Source: Corynebacterium uberis (GTDB taxonomy: Bacteria; Actinomycetota; Actinomycetes; Mycobacteriales; Mycobacteriaceae). Taken from it: a stretch of 64,000 bases of DNA. The notes beneath the pieces were generated by a model. That model was not told the DNA's origin and ran no database searches. It saw nothing but the letters and a program-made list of their open reading frames with translations. The first letter of the stretch is position 1; every line of letters begins with the position of its first letter. Positions 1-9,021 of the stretch are shown here, piece after piece. A program made the position numbers and the translations under genes. The stretch covers positions 124,001 to 188,000 of the forward strand of contig NZ_CP085051.1 of NCBI RefSeq assembly GCF_020616335.1. The letters run 5' to 3'.

Positions 1-2774
1 TCGCGGGTGCCGTATTCGAGGACCAGGTCTTGGCCCTTTTGCTCGATGCCGTTGATGTCGTGGTGGTGGATCTTGCCAAAGGCGGAGACCACGACGACGG
101 GGGTGGCGTCGCCGCCGCGGGGCAGGGTGTACCAGGCGGAGCGGGCCTTGGCGGGGCGCTGTTCGCCTTGCTGGTAGGAGCCCAGGACGGGGACCTTGGT
201 GTAGTCGATGTTGAAGGGCAGTTTTTGGGTGGAGCCGTTGGGGCCCTTTTGGGTTTGGGCGCGGCTGCCGCCGGAGGTGCCGGTGTCTTGGCCGGAGGAG
301 GTGGTGTGGTCGGTGGCGTCGTCGTCGGCAACCTGGTGGGCGATGGTGTCTGAGTTGCTGGCGGAGCTGGTGGAGGAGTCGGCGTCGCCGTTGATGCCCT
401 TGGGCAGTTGGTTGGGGCCGAATCCGCGGTTGCCGTCTTGGTCGAGGGAGTCGCCGAGGGGGGATCCGTCGGCGGGGGTGAGGAAGGACTCGTTGGTGTT
501 GGTTTCTACGAGCACGTCGTCGGCCAGCGCGCAGCCGTGTCCGGTGAGGTTGCGCAGGTTGCCTTTGCCCACGGAGTAGGCGGGGTATTGCTCGGCGAAG
601 CCCTTGGCAAAGCTGCCCAGGGACAGCACGAGCACGGCTGCGGACAGGACGGCGATGGGTGCGGCTGCCAGACCGCGCCAGGTGCGCTTATCGACGCCCC
701 CCTCGTCCACCTGTGCACGGCCGCGCCCGCGGCGCACCTCCCGCAGGAAGGACAGTGCCACGCCGCAGACGAGCACGGCGAGCGCCAGGTAGAGCACCAC
801 GGAGGTGGCAAAGATGGCGTGCAGCTGGATGGGCCGGTCCCACCAGGGCACCGCGAAGCTGGAGACGTACCACCAGCCATTCTTGCCGGCGAGCGCCAGG
901 GCGAAGATCATGAGGAAGGCCCCGCTGATCAGGGTCAGGGCGCGCGCGGATTTCAGCGCGGCGGCGCTGACGGCCACGGCGGCGATGGCGGCCAGGGCCG
1001 CGGCGATGCCGGCGTGGGCACCAAAGTGGTGGGTCCACTTGGTGGGGGTGAACATGAGGAAGAAGAAGGATCCGATGACGATGATGAGCAGCCGCACCGT
1101 CGGCGCGGTGGCCACCCCGGTGATCTCGCGGCGCCGCAGCAGCGTCACGCCCACGATCACCAGCGCTGCCAGGAAGATAAACACCGGGAAGCGCCGCGTG
1201 ATCGAGCCGTCCACGGAGTCGAGGGACAGCAGCGACTGGTAGCGGGCGAACTCCTCATACCAGGGCAGCGCGGGCCCGGTCTGGCTGCGCACCCGGGTGG
1301 CCTCGAGCACGCTGGCTAAGGTCTGGTGGCCGAACACGCCGACCAGGATGGCGGTGCCGGCGGCCAGGAAGGGCCCCACCAGGGCGAGGACGGCGCCGAT
1401 GCGCCGGCCCCGCGAGGCGTCCGGTCCCAGCTGCGGCAGGCGGGCGATGAGGATGCGCAGCAGCGGCGCCAGGGCGGCGACCAGTGCTGCCACGGCCATC
1501 AGGCCGGTGGGCCCGGCCGCCAGGGACAGGGTGGCCAGGATGACGCCGATGGCGGCGGGGAAGAGGCGTCGGGCGGCAATCGCATGCTCGAAGGCGACCC
1601 AGGCGGCCACCGCTCCCAGCGCCACGGCCGGCTCGGGGCGGGTGCCGTTGTTGTAGGGCAGCCAGAAGGTGAGGAACACCAGGGCGGCGGTCCACTGCGC
1701 CAGGCGGCGGCGCCCCAGCTGTCCGCCCAGCAGCGGCAGCAGGAACCGGGAGAGCAGCAGCCAGATGATCAGGGCGGCGATCAGCGCGGGCAGGCGCATC
1801 CACACGGAGGCGGTGGACACGCGGGTCATCAGGCCCAGCAGGTCATAGTAGGGCCAGCCAAACGGCGATTCGGGCACCCCGAACCAGCGGTAGTAGTTGG
1901 CCATGTAGCCGGCGTGGTCGGCGAGTCGGCCCATGGTCAGCAGGTAGCCGTCGTCGGAGGTGTTCGCGCCGAAGATGTGCCAGAAGGCCAGCACCCCGCC
2001 GACCACGGCGTCGATGCCGCGGGGGCGCCACCAGCCGGTGGGCATGACCCGGATGCGCCCGCGCCCATCGGCGCGGTCGAGCACCCGCAGCGCCCACAGG
2101 GAGATGACCAGGCACACGCCGCCGATGATCATCGCCGCGGCCTTCCAGGCGGTGGGTGACGTGGTGAAGCGGGAGTTGATCTGGATGTCGGTGCGCAGGC
2201 CGGCGTCGATAAGCGCGGGTGCCGAGGCCTCGGTGAGTTCCGTGAACACCCCGGCGACCTGCGGGCGCAGGTCTTCTTGCGCGGCATCCTCGTCGGAGGA
2301 GAACTGCGAGCCCGCATCCCCGGAGACCGCCACCGTCGCCCCATCCGGGGTCGTGGAGACCGTCACCAGCGTGTCCTGCGGCAGCGCGGCGACCTGGCGG
2401 GGCGACAGCTCAAAGATCACGTGCCCGCGGGTGACCACATCCATGCCGCCGTCGAAGGAGCGGACGAACAGCCCCCGGTTGAAAGCATCCGTCGAGTCGT
2501 TGGGCAGCGTGCCCAGGATCACCGACTCGTCCTTGCGCAGCTCATGGACCGCACGCACCGGAACCTGGGCCTCCAGCCGATCCGGCGCATAAGAAATCAG
2601 CGGGGCCGTCACCGAGGACACCCGCCCGTCCTGCGGCCATTGCAGCGACGACTGCACCTGGTGGACCGGCAGGAACGGAACCGCAACAAAGAACAAGAAA
2701 CCCACAACGCCGGCGATAGCCGCCACCCGGGCGGCCCACCGAGGTTGAGCTGAGGTCACGACGCTTTCAGACAC
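1..2774 (-). CDS. emb: Arabinosyltransferase Emb, C-terminus cut by window edge
   Basis: Membrane arabinosyltransferase that extends the arabinan of arabinogalactan from decaprenyl-phospho-arabinose; target family of ethambutol. The visible part (about 924 residues) starts with one N-terminal membrane segment (VAAIAGVVGFLFFVAVPFL), then an extracytoplasmic domain of about 170 residues, then a run of hydrophobic segments typical of Emb. The loop after the second segment carries the GANTSDDGYLLTMGR stretch with the paired Asp of GT-C Emb proteins, and a periplasmic C-terminal region begins after about residue 680. The chosen start is GTG at 2774; GTG at 2759 is an alternative and neither has a strong ribosome site. 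It is last in the dprE1-dprE2-aftA-emb series, as in C. glutamicum, which has a single emb rather than the mycobacterial three. The stop codon lies outside the window. Confidence 0.93.
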   Translation of the reverse strand, partial: MSESVVTSAQPRWAARVAAIAGVVGFLFFVAVPFLPVHQVQSSLQWPQDGRVSSVTAPLISYAPDRLEAQVPVRAVHELRKDESVILGTLPNDSTDAFNRGLFVRSFDGGMDVVTRGHVIFELSPRQVAALPQDTLVTVSTTPDGATVAVSGDAGSQFSSDEDAAQEDLRPQVAGVFTELTEASAPALIDAGLRTDIQINSRFTTSPTAWKAAAMIIGGVCLVISLWALRVLDRADGRGRIRVMPTGWWRPRGIDAVVGGVLAFWHIFGANTSDDGYLLTMGRLADHAGYMANYYRWFGVPESPFGWPYYDLLGLMTRVSTASVWMRLPALIAALIIWLLLSRFLLPLLGGQLGRRRLAQWTAALVFLTFWLPYNNGTRPEPAVALGAVAAWVAFEHAIAARRLFPAAIGVILATLSLAAGPTGLMAVAALVAALAPLLRILIARLPQLGPDASRGRRIGAVLALVGPFLAAGTAILVGVFGHQTLASVLEATRVRSQTGPALPWYEEFARYQSLLSLDSVDGSITRRFPVFIFLAALVIVGVTLLRRREITGVATAPTVRLLIIVIGSFFFLMFTPTKWTHHFGAHAGIAAALAAIAAVAVSAAALKSARALTLISGAFLMIFALALAGKNGWWYVSSFAVPWWDRPIQLHAIFATSVVLYLALAVLVCGVALSFLREVRRGRGRAQVDEGGVDKRTWRGLAAAPIAVLSAAVLVLSLGSFAKGFAEQYPAYSVGKGNLRNLTGHGCALADDVLVETNTNESFLTPADGSPLGDSLDQDGNRGFGPNQLPKGINGDADSSTSSASNSDTIAHQVADDDATDHTTSSGQDTGTSGGSRAQTQKGPNGSTQKLPFNIDYTKVPVLGSYQQGEQRPAKARSAWYTLPRGGDATPVVVVSAFGKIHHHDINGIEQKGQDLVLEYGTR

Positions 2775-2871
2775 AGCACGGTAGTCTACGGCAGGTCGGC
2801 GCCCACACCGCTTTCCGACGCCCCTGCTCACCGCTGACCCGCAGCCCGCAGCGCAGCCAGCGGTCCTGCCG

Positions 2872-4950
2872 CTAGGTGCGGATGGCCACCACGAAGGGGC
2901 CGACCTGGCGCACATCCCACAGCCGGGAATCCGCAAACGCCTGCGGGTTAAAGAACATGCCGCGGAAGCGAATGTTGGGGTGATTGGGGTAAATGTCCTC
3001 CACGATGTGAATCTTCAGCCCACTCGACGGGGTGCCCTTGCCGGGCGCGGCGGCGGCATCCTTGTCGGCCGCGGTGGCGGCGGTGACATCGCTGACATCG
3101 CCGCGGAAGAGCACCACATCCGGGTGCCGCCACGGCGCAGCGTCCATCGCCGCGACCAAATCCTTGGGGTTCGCCAGGTCGGTCCAGGAGCGCTGGGCCC
3201 AATCCTCAATCGCCGCGTTGCGCCGATCAAACTCCCCCAGCGGGTTGGCATAGTGGCTGGTAAAGGCCTGGAAGCCCAGGTAGGGGTAGAAGCTCATGAA
3301 ACGCGTCTCATCCGCCAACACCACCGTGGACGTCGGCTCGAAGCCGTGGGCACGGATCGCCTCATCCAGCTGCGCGTAATACTGCGTGGCATCCGGCGCG
3401 TAGCGGTCCGCCCGCTGCCCGTAGCCATCCGTATCCGAATAGGCGTGGTCAATGTTCTTCTGGTTGACCGTGGGAATATCCTGCGCATACTTCACCGCGG
3501 CCAGGGCCATCACCACCACAATCACGGTGCTAATCGCCCCCCGCGCCCGCCGGCCCAGCTGCTGCGGGTAGGCCCGCTCAAAGCCCACCGTGCGCAGGTG
3601 CGCGATCCCCAACACGCCCGCCGAGGCCAGCGCCACCGCCACCGGGATCTCCACCCGGAAGCCCAACAGCGTATCGCCCACCAGGGTGACCAGCATGGAG
3701 GCCACAATCCACCCATACATGGTTAGCACCGCCACGCTCAAGGCCCGGGCGTCCGCCTGGGCCAGCAGGCCCGGGGCGGGCGGCATAGTCGTGTCCACGC
3801 GCCGCTCGTCAGACTTAGCCGACGCGGCAGGCGCCGGGAAGCGCACGATGAGATACGCCAACCCCGCCATGCACAGCACACCCACCACCGAGGCGGACAA
3901 GAACGGGACCGGAACCTCCGCGCCCTCACCGGGAAGGTAGTGCATGGCCGTCGCGCCCGAATGGTTATTGCCCCGCAGCGTCGCCCACACGTACGGGCCC
4001 CACGTCACCAGCGCAATCAGCCCCGAGCACACGCCCACCACGGCCACCCGCAGCGCCGGGCCGAAGGAACGCTGAGTCCAGGACATCGCCAGCCCCAACA
4101 CCACCACGCCCAGGGCGGCCAGGCCCGTAAACAGCGTGTACATCGTGGCACTGACGCCCAAAAACACCGTCACGCCGGCCAGCGCGAACCACGAGCCCGC
4201 CAGTGCGCGCCGCGCAATAACCGCCAGCGCCGGCATCCCCACCGCCACGATCACCGCGTACGGCTCCTGGGGCGACAGGCGCAAAACAATGCACGTGCTG
4301 GCAATGGCAATAGCGGCAGCCACCGGCAGGGAACCGACGATTCGCTGCCACACCGGCACCAGCACGCAGCACGCTCCAGCCAAAGAGACCAGCGCCCACG
4401 GCTGGAAGACCTCCCAGCCCGGCAGATGCAACACGTTGGCCAGCCGGCCGCCCAGCCAAAACCACGTGGCCGGGTAGTAGGTGGGCATATCGGCATAATT
4501 CATGTCCGCCAGTGAGGTCGTGGTGGCCATGCGGGTGAGGAACTGGGTGCGAAAACCCTGATCAACCTGCAAACCGTCCGTATACAGCCGGGTTGCGGCC
4601 AGCGGGATTCCCGTCGAGGTGATCACCACGCCCGCCGGCGCCAGGTAGGCCACCGCGTGGGTCAGCCACACCCGCCACCGCGGGCGGCTTAGATTCGCGC
4701 TATCGCGCATCCACCACAGCGCCAGGCCCGCGACGAGGAACAGCACCGCCACGCTGCCCGCCGTGGCCAGCGCCCGGGTGACCATGGAAGTGTTAAACGC
4801 CGGCAGGCTAATCCGCTTGAGCACCAGCCAGCACACCAACGCGAAAGCGCCGCCGCCAAGCCCGGCGCCAGCCATGGCGCCCAGCAGCCCGGCCCGGGAG
4901 AGCCGGTCATCCGTGCGCGTCTGGTGGTGTACTGCCGTCGCTGAATCCAT
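2872..4950 (-). CDS. aftA: Arabinofuranosyltransferase AftA
   Basis: GT-C transferase that adds the first arabinose residue to galactan, priming the arabinan that Emb extends. The 692-residue protein has about a dozen hydrophobic segments in its first 480 residues, followed by an extracytoplasmic C-terminal domain, the layout of Rv3792. The loop after the early membrane segments (around residues 115-160) contains QVDQGFRTQFLTRM and DMPTYYPATWFWLGGR, acidic and aromatic positions expected of AftA. It starts at ATG and lies between dprE2 and emb on the same strand, so one transcript probably supplies the sugar donor and both transferases. Length is close to the family norm and no defect is visible. 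Confidence 0.94.
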   Translation of the reverse strand: MDSATAVHHQTRTDDRLSRAGLLGAMAGAGLGGGAFALVCWLVLKRISLPAFNTSMVTRALATAGSVAVLFLVAGLALWWMRDSANLSRPRWRVWLTHAVAYLAPAGVVITSTGIPLAATRLYTDGLQVDQGFRTQFLTRMATTTSLADMNYADMPTYYPATWFWLGGRLANVLHLPGWEVFQPWALVSLAGACCVLVPVWQRIVGSLPVAAAIAIASTCIVLRLSPQEPYAVIVAVGMPALAVIARRALAGSWFALAGVTVFLGVSATMYTLFTGLAALGVVVLGLAMSWTQRSFGPALRVAVVGVCSGLIALVTWGPYVWATLRGNNHSGATAMHYLPGEGAEVPVPFLSASVVGVLCMAGLAYLIVRFPAPAASAKSDERRVDTTMPPAPGLLAQADARALSVAVLTMYGWIVASMLVTLVGDTLLGFRVEIPVAVALASAGVLGIAHLRTVGFERAYPQQLGRRARGAISTVIVVVMALAAVKYAQDIPTVNQKNIDHAYSDTDGYGQRADRYAPDATQYYAQLDEAIRAHGFEPTSTVVLADETRFMSFYPYLGFQAFTSHYANPLGEFDRRNAAIEDWAQRSWTDLANPKDLVAAMDAAPWRHPDVVLFRGDVSDVTAATAADKDAAAAPGKGTPSSGLKIHIVEDIYPNHPNIRFRGMFFNPQAFADSRLWDVRQVGPFVVAIRT

Positions 4951-5030
4951 GTGCCTTAGTTTCCCACATCACCCCGGGCATGCGGACAGAGGCGTGCTGG
5001 GGTGCGAGCCTGCCGGGGCACCAATAGCAG

Positions 5031-5068
5031 GCACCCCTGCCACGTGAGCGCGTCAGTGGCAGGGGTGC
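5031..5068 (-). terminator. Strong hairpin between dprE2 and aftA
   Basis: A perfect 13-bp inverted repeat, GCACCCCTGCCAC and GTGGCAGGGGTGC, encloses a 12-base loop. It lies downstream of dprE2 and upstream of aftA on the minus strand. No T-run follows on either strand, so it may be a partial terminator, a processing or mRNA-stability element rather than a full Rho-independent terminator. Confidence 0.5.
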
Positions 5069-5101
5069 GGTGAGGGGTGCGGTGTGGAAGCCCGCTGCGG
5101 G

Positions 5102-5863
5102 CTAGAACGGCAGCTTGCGGAAGATCTGCCGAGGAATCAGGTTAAACACGGCGCTGACCAGCTGGAAGGCCGGGTGGACAAAGATGATGTCCTTGCCGTC
5201 AATCACGGCCTCGACGGCGGCCTTGCCCACGTCCTCGGGGTCGACGGTCAGCGGGGCCTCCTTGACGCCGGCGGACATGCGGGTGCGCACCTGGCCGGGG
5301 CGGATGGTCAGCACCTTCGCGCCGGTGTCGCGCAGGGCCTCGCCGAGCTGGGTGTAAAAGCCGTCCAGGCCGGCCTTGGAGGCGCCGTAGACAAAGTTGG
5401 AGCGGCGCACGCGCACGCCAGCCACCGAGGACATGGCGATGATGGTGCCGTGACCCTGGGCGGCGAAGCGCTGGCCCAGCAGCACGCCGACAGAGACCGG
5501 GCCGGTGTAGTTGACCTGCGCGGAGGCCACGGCCTTGGCCTGGTTCTGCCAGAGTTCTTCCTGGTCGCCCAGCGTGCCAAAGGCGACGATGGCCACGTCC
5601 ACGTCGCCGTGGCTGAAGGCCTGGTCAATGACGTCGGGGTGGGTGTCAAAGGCGGTGGCGTCGAAGTCGATGACCTCGACCTCGGTGGCGCCCTGCTCGC
5701 GGAGGCGGGCGGTGGCGGCGTCGATATGCGGGGAGTCCGGCAGAGCGGCCAGGGTGACGCGGGCGGGGCCGCGGTGGAGGAATTCGGCGACGATGGCCAG
5801 TCCGATTTCGGAGGTGCCGCCGAGCAGCAGGATGTTTTGGGCTTGGCCCACGGCGTTCAGCAT
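5102..5863 (-). CDS. dprE2: Decaprenylphosphoryl-2-keto-ribose reductase DprE2
   Basis: NADH-dependent short-chain reductase that completes the DprE1/DprE2 epimerisation of decaprenyl-phospho-ribose to decaprenyl-phospho-arabinose. The 253-residue product shows an N-terminal Rossmann motif, [13 protein letters not shown], the SDR catalytic Ser in [12 protein letters not shown], and [11 protein letters not shown] with the Tyr-xxx-Lys pair. The ATG at 5863 is preceded by AAGGAG at ideal spacing, so the longer open frame upstream is not coding. It follows dprE1 by 34 bases on the same strand. Length and motifs match the family. Confidence 0.95.
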   Translation of the reverse strand: MLNAVGQAQNILLLGGTSEIGLAIVAEFLHRGPARVTLAALPDSPHIDAATARLREQGATEVEVIDFDATAFDTHPDVIDQAFSHGDVDVAIVAFGTLGDQEELWQNQAKAVASAQVNYTGPVSVGVLLGQRFAAQGHGTIIAMSSVAGVRVRRSNFVYGASKAGLDGFYTQLGEALRDTGAKVLTIRPGQVRTRMSAGVKEAPLTVDPEDVGKAAVEAVIDGKDIIFVHPAFQLVSAVFNLIPRQIFRKLPF

Positions 5864-5897
5864 GAAGGGATGCTCCTTAAGTTCAGCGTGGTGTTTC

Positions 5898-7313
5898 TTA
5901 GTGCAGTTCCAGGCGGCGGGACATGTCGGAGGCGAACACGCCGGTGGGGTCAATATCGTTGCGGGTCTTGAGCCAGCCCTCCATGCCGGGGTACATCTTG
6001 TGGAACTTCTCGGCGGAGGTGCGCGACTCCTTGGCCAGGTAGAGCCGGCCGCCGAACTCCATGACCTGGCGGTCCAGGTCGTCGAGGAACTCACCCAGGC
6101 CGGGTCGGATGGGGAAGTCCACGCACACGTTCCAGCCGGGCATGGGGTAAGACAGCGGCGCGCGGTTGCCGGGGCCGAACAGCTTGAACACGTTGAGCGC
6201 GGAGTAGTGCCCGGAGGCCTGCATCTGCTTGATGATGTCCTTGAACGGCTCGACCGCCTCGGTGGGCACCACGAACTGGTACTGCAGGAAGCCCTTGGAA
6301 CCGTAGCCGCGGTTCCACTCGCCGATCAGGTCGAGCGGTTGGTAGAACTGCGTGAGGTTCTTGATCTTGTTCCGCGCCGGCGCACCCATGAGGTAGTAGG
6401 CCTCGCCGATGGCGGACAGGGACAGCTTGTTCATGGTCCAGGACGGGAAGATGTCCGGGACGGTCATCAGCTGCGGGGCGTTGAACTTCAGCGGGTCCTT
6501 GGCCAGCTTCGGCGCGAACTCGCGCAGCTGGTCCAGGGTGGCCAGGGAGCCGCGCGAGATGGTGGCGCGACCCAGCTTGGGCTCGGGGGAGATGACGTCG
6601 AACCAGGCGGAAGAATAGGTGTAGTTGACCTCGGAGCCATCCGAATGGAAGGCCACCGTCTCATCGAGGGTGCCGGTGCGGTCCGTATCGGAGATGAAGT
6701 AGGCGGTCTCCGTCTTGGTCATGCGGATGGTGGCGCGCACGATGATGCCGGTCAAGCCCATGCCGCCGACGGTGGCCCAGAACAGGGTGCCGTCGGGGTC
6801 GTCCGCGGAGCCCTCGGGCTCGAGGTGGAGGATGCGCCCGTCGGCGACGAGCAGCTCCATGGAAACCACGTGGTCACCAAAAGACCCGGCGGAGTGGTGG
6901 TTCTTGCCGTGGATGTCCGGGCCGATGGCCCCTCCGATGGTCACCTGCCGGGTGCCGGGCAGCACCGGAACCCACAGGCCGTAGGGCAGGGCGGCCTTCA
7001 TCAGCTGGTCGAGGGTGACGCCGCCGTCGACGTCCACGAGCGCGGTGTCCGGGTCGATGGAGTGGATTCGGTTGAGCGGCTGCATGTCCACGACGATCCC
7101 GCCACCGTTTTGTGCCGGGTCGCCGTAGGAGCGGCCCATGCCGCGGGCGATGATGCCGCGCCGGGCGTGGGCGGGCTTGGTGGAGTTGTCATCGGCGACC
7201 TGCTTGACGGCCGCGACGATGGTCTCCAGGTCCGGGGTGGACAGCACGTGCGCGGTTGACGGCGCGGTGCGGCCCCATCCGTAGAGGGATTGTTCTGTGG
7301 TCTTGATGGCCAT
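5898..7313 (-). CDS. dprE1: Decaprenylphosphoryl-beta-D-ribose oxidase DprE1
   Basis: FAD-dependent oxidase of the VAO family that oxidises the ribose 2-hydroxyl of decaprenyl-phospho-ribose, the first step of arabinan donor synthesis. The 471-residue product has the FAD-binding region at about residues 45-215 ([13 protein letters not shown] near 57; [21 protein letters not shown]) and a C-terminal cap domain. The cysteine that covalently traps benzothiazinones in mycobacteria is conserved as Cys397 in [10 protein letters not shown]. The ATG at 7313 is preceded by GGAAAG; the longer upstream frame has no DprE1 character. It is the first gene of the minus-strand operon. Confidence 0.96.
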   Translation of the reverse strand: MAIKTTEQSLYGWGRTAPSTAHVLSTPDLETIVAAVKQVADDNSTKPAHARRGIIARGMGRSYGDPAQNGGGIVVDMQPLNRIHSIDPDTALVDVDGGVTLDQLMKAALPYGLWVPVLPGTRQVTIGGAIGPDIHGKNHHSAGSFGDHVVSMELLVADGRILHLEPEGSADDPDGTLFWATVGGMGLTGIIVRATIRMTKTETAYFISDTDRTGTLDETVAFHSDGSEVNYTYSSAWFDVISPEPKLGRATISRGSLATLDQLREFAPKLAKDPLKFNAPQLMTVPDIFPSWTMNKLSLSAIGEAYYLMGAPARNKIKNLTQFYQPLDLIGEWNRGYGSKGFLQYQFVVPTEAVEPFKDIIKQMQASGHYSALNVFKLFGPGNRAPLSYPMPGWNVCVDFPIRPGLGEFLDDLDRQVMEFGGRLYLAKESRTSAEKFHKMYPGMEGWLKTRNDIDPTGVFASDMSRRLELH

Positions 7314-7728
7314 GTGGTTTTCTTTCCGAATCCTTGCGTAGCTGTTGCTTCCGTCCGCGTGCCAGCGCCCGGTGCGGGCCCCGGCGTGTGCAGGCGCTGC
7401 GGGTGGCAGGCTACCCGCGATAGGGCAGGCCTGCGGCACCGTAGCGTCGCCACCGGCTCCGATACGCCCCCACCATACCGAGAATGAGTGATGAAACCAT
7501 GATCCCGGCGGGGTCCTGTTGCAATCGTCACCCTAGCCGGATGACTGTACGGCTGGGTGTGCAGCGGCTCGCGGGTGCCGCAGGCGGGGTGTCCGGGAGT
7601 TTCTGGACGTGTTTGGATGTGCCCGAATGTGGGTCAGGGCGGGCCGGGGCACGCTAGGGCACGCCGCGTTACGCCGCGGCGCGCCGGGTGCCACCAAGCC
7701 GCCAGCAGGCCGCCAGCAGGCCAGCCCC
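7314..7728. other. Intergenic region upstream of dprE1
   Basis: About 415 bases with no convincing gene. It must hold the promoter of the dprE1 operon on the minus strand, but no clear -35/-10 pair stands out. Near 7695-7725 is a short GCCGCCAGCAG tandem. The small open frames here are arginine/proline-rich and look like GC-rich noise. Confidence 0.6.
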
Positions 7729-8010
7729 TTAAAGGTCCAATAGCTCGCGCACCCGCGCCGGTAGCTCCTCCTGGCTGGTAATCACCGGGCCATCATAGGC
7801 CGCAAGCTGCGCGTAGACCTCGCGGCGGCTGGTCGAATCCAGGATGGGCATCTCTTGGGCGACCAGGCGTGTCATAAAGTCATCGAGCGGCAGCTGGGTG
7901 TGCTGGGCGGCGATGTGCACCTGCCCATCCCCGTGCGCTGAGTGCGCTGAGCGCGCCGAGTTGCCAGAGCCGTTGCCAGAGTCATTCCTTGAGCCGCGTC
8001 GTCCCACCAT
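7729..8010 (-). CDS. Hypothetical protein, 93 aa
   Basis: I do not recognise this protein. It has a Ser/Asn/Gly/Arg-rich N-terminal third followed by a more ordinary, acidic helical C-terminal part (LPLDDFMTRLVAQEMPILDS, then EELPARVRELLDL). No membrane segment or signal peptide is visible. The ATG at 8010 is the likely start because the same frame upstream runs antisense through the next, well supported gene; the ribosome site is weak. It is divergent from the gene at 8050 with a 39-base gap, so the two probably share a promoter region. Confidence 0.55.
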   Translation of the reverse strand: MVGRRGSRNDSGNGSGNSARSAHSAHGDGQVHIAAQHTQLPLDDFMTRLVAQEMPILDSTSRREVYAQLAAYDGPVITSQEELPARVRELLDL

Positions 8011-8049
8011 GCCGCGCAGTCTACCCGCCGGTGAATTAGGGTAAATCCC

Positions 8050-8562
8050 ATGACCCAGCGCACGCCGAGCACCCCCCAGCACTCCCACGACACCGAACAA
8101 CCCGGCTCCCCCGACTCCTCCGACTACCCGGACTACTACGCCCTGGATGACACGCGCGCCGGGCGCCTGACCCAGGCCGGTCTCGCCGCCGCACTCCTGG
8201 CGGTGCATGATTGGGCGCCTAGCCCGCGGGCCGCCCGCGCCTGGCAGGCGGGCATCCTTACCGGTGGGGTGGGGCTGGTGGCCTACCTCAACGCCACGGA
8301 TGAGAATCCGGATAATGATGTCCACGCCATCGTCGAGCGCATGCGCGCGGAGCCGCACGGTGACGTCCTGTCCCCGGCGGCCACGTGGGGGCTGCTCGGC
8401 GGGGTGGTCGCTGGCGGTGTCCTTGCTGCGCGGGGGCTTGCCCGGGCGCGCCGGGCGGCTGCGGGAAGCTTGGGGCGCCGCGGCGTCGCAAAGCCGAATA
8501 CGGTGCTGGGGTTGGCCGTGGGCGCGGTGGTGTTCGCCGCCTCTGAGGTGGCAGCCCAGTGA
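8050..8562 (+). CDS. Hypothetical membrane protein, 170 aa
   Basis: The family is not recognised. The first 50 residues are polar and acidic. Hydrophobic stretches follow at about 75-90 (AGILTGGVGLVAYL), 118-135 (WGLLGGVVAGGVLAARGL) and 152-166 (VLGLAVGAVVFAASE), with a basic loop between the last two, which suggests an integral membrane protein with three short segments. The start is ATG with AGGG upstream. Its stop overlaps the GTG of the next gene by 4 bases (GTGA), indicating translational coupling. Confidence 0.7.
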   Translation: MTQRTPSTPQHSHDTEQPGSPDSSDYPDYYALDDTRAGRLTQAGLAAALLAVHDWAPSPRAARAWQAGILTGGVGLVAYLNATDENPDNDVHAIVERMRAEPHGDVLSPAATWGLLGGVVAGGVLAARGLARARRAAAGSLGRRGVAKPNTVLGLAVGAVVFAASEVAAQ

Positions 8563-8996
8563 TCGCCGTCGTGGATGGGCCGGTGATCTGGCACGTGCAG
8601 ACCACCGGCATTGACGCCGGCATCCTCACCGGGGCGTGGATCACCGAGGACCCCGCGGTCGCCGACTCCTTGCTTGCCGACGCCGCCGCGGTCATCCACC
8701 CCGGAGACGGCACCGTCGAGCGCATCACCGCCACCATCGAGGAGGCGCTCGCGGACTACACGCGGGTTGACGCCGAGGCCCGCTTCGCCGCGCTCGACGC
8801 CCCCGATACCGCCGAACTCACCCAGGCCTACACCGGAGAACCCATCGCCGCGCAGGCCTGGGCGTGCGCCACGGCGCTAGCCAGCCTGATCAGCCAATGG
8901 GCCAGTTATGAAAGCGCACGCAGAGCGCGCAAAAAACTGCAGGAAGCCTACGGAACGGAAGCCCGCGAGCTGCCTTATACCCCGCCGTCTGACTAG
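8559..8996 (+). CDS. Hypothetical protein, 145 aa
   Basis: The family is not recognised. It is an acidic, alanine-rich soluble protein. The N-terminal half has alternating strands and helices (VIWHVQTTGIDAGILTGAWI), and the C-terminal half is mainly helical with a basic RRARKKLQEAYG segment near residue 128. The GTG start lies inside the stop of the preceding membrane protein, so the pair is probably made together. No catalytic motif is visible. Confidence 0.68.
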   Translation: MIAVVDGPVIWHVQTTGIDAGILTGAWITEDPAVADSLLADAAAVIHPGDGTVERITATIEEALADYTRVDAEARFAALDAPDTAELTQAYTGEPIAAQAWACATALASLISQWASYESARRARKKLQEAYGTEARELPYTPPSD

Positions 8997-9021
8997 TGTC
9001 AACGTGTCTACCCTGGGGGGC

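Noticed and set aside
5511-7259. 582-codon open frame on the plus strand
   Set aside because: It runs antisense to dprE1/dprE2 and has the Gly/Ala/Val-rich composition of reverse-frame noise in GC-rich DNA; the minus strand has full DprE1 motifs.
7557-7781. 74-codon plus-strand open frame upstream of dprE1
   Set aside because: Gly/Arg/Pro/Cys noise with no ribosome site; overlaps the better supported 93-aa minus-strand gene.
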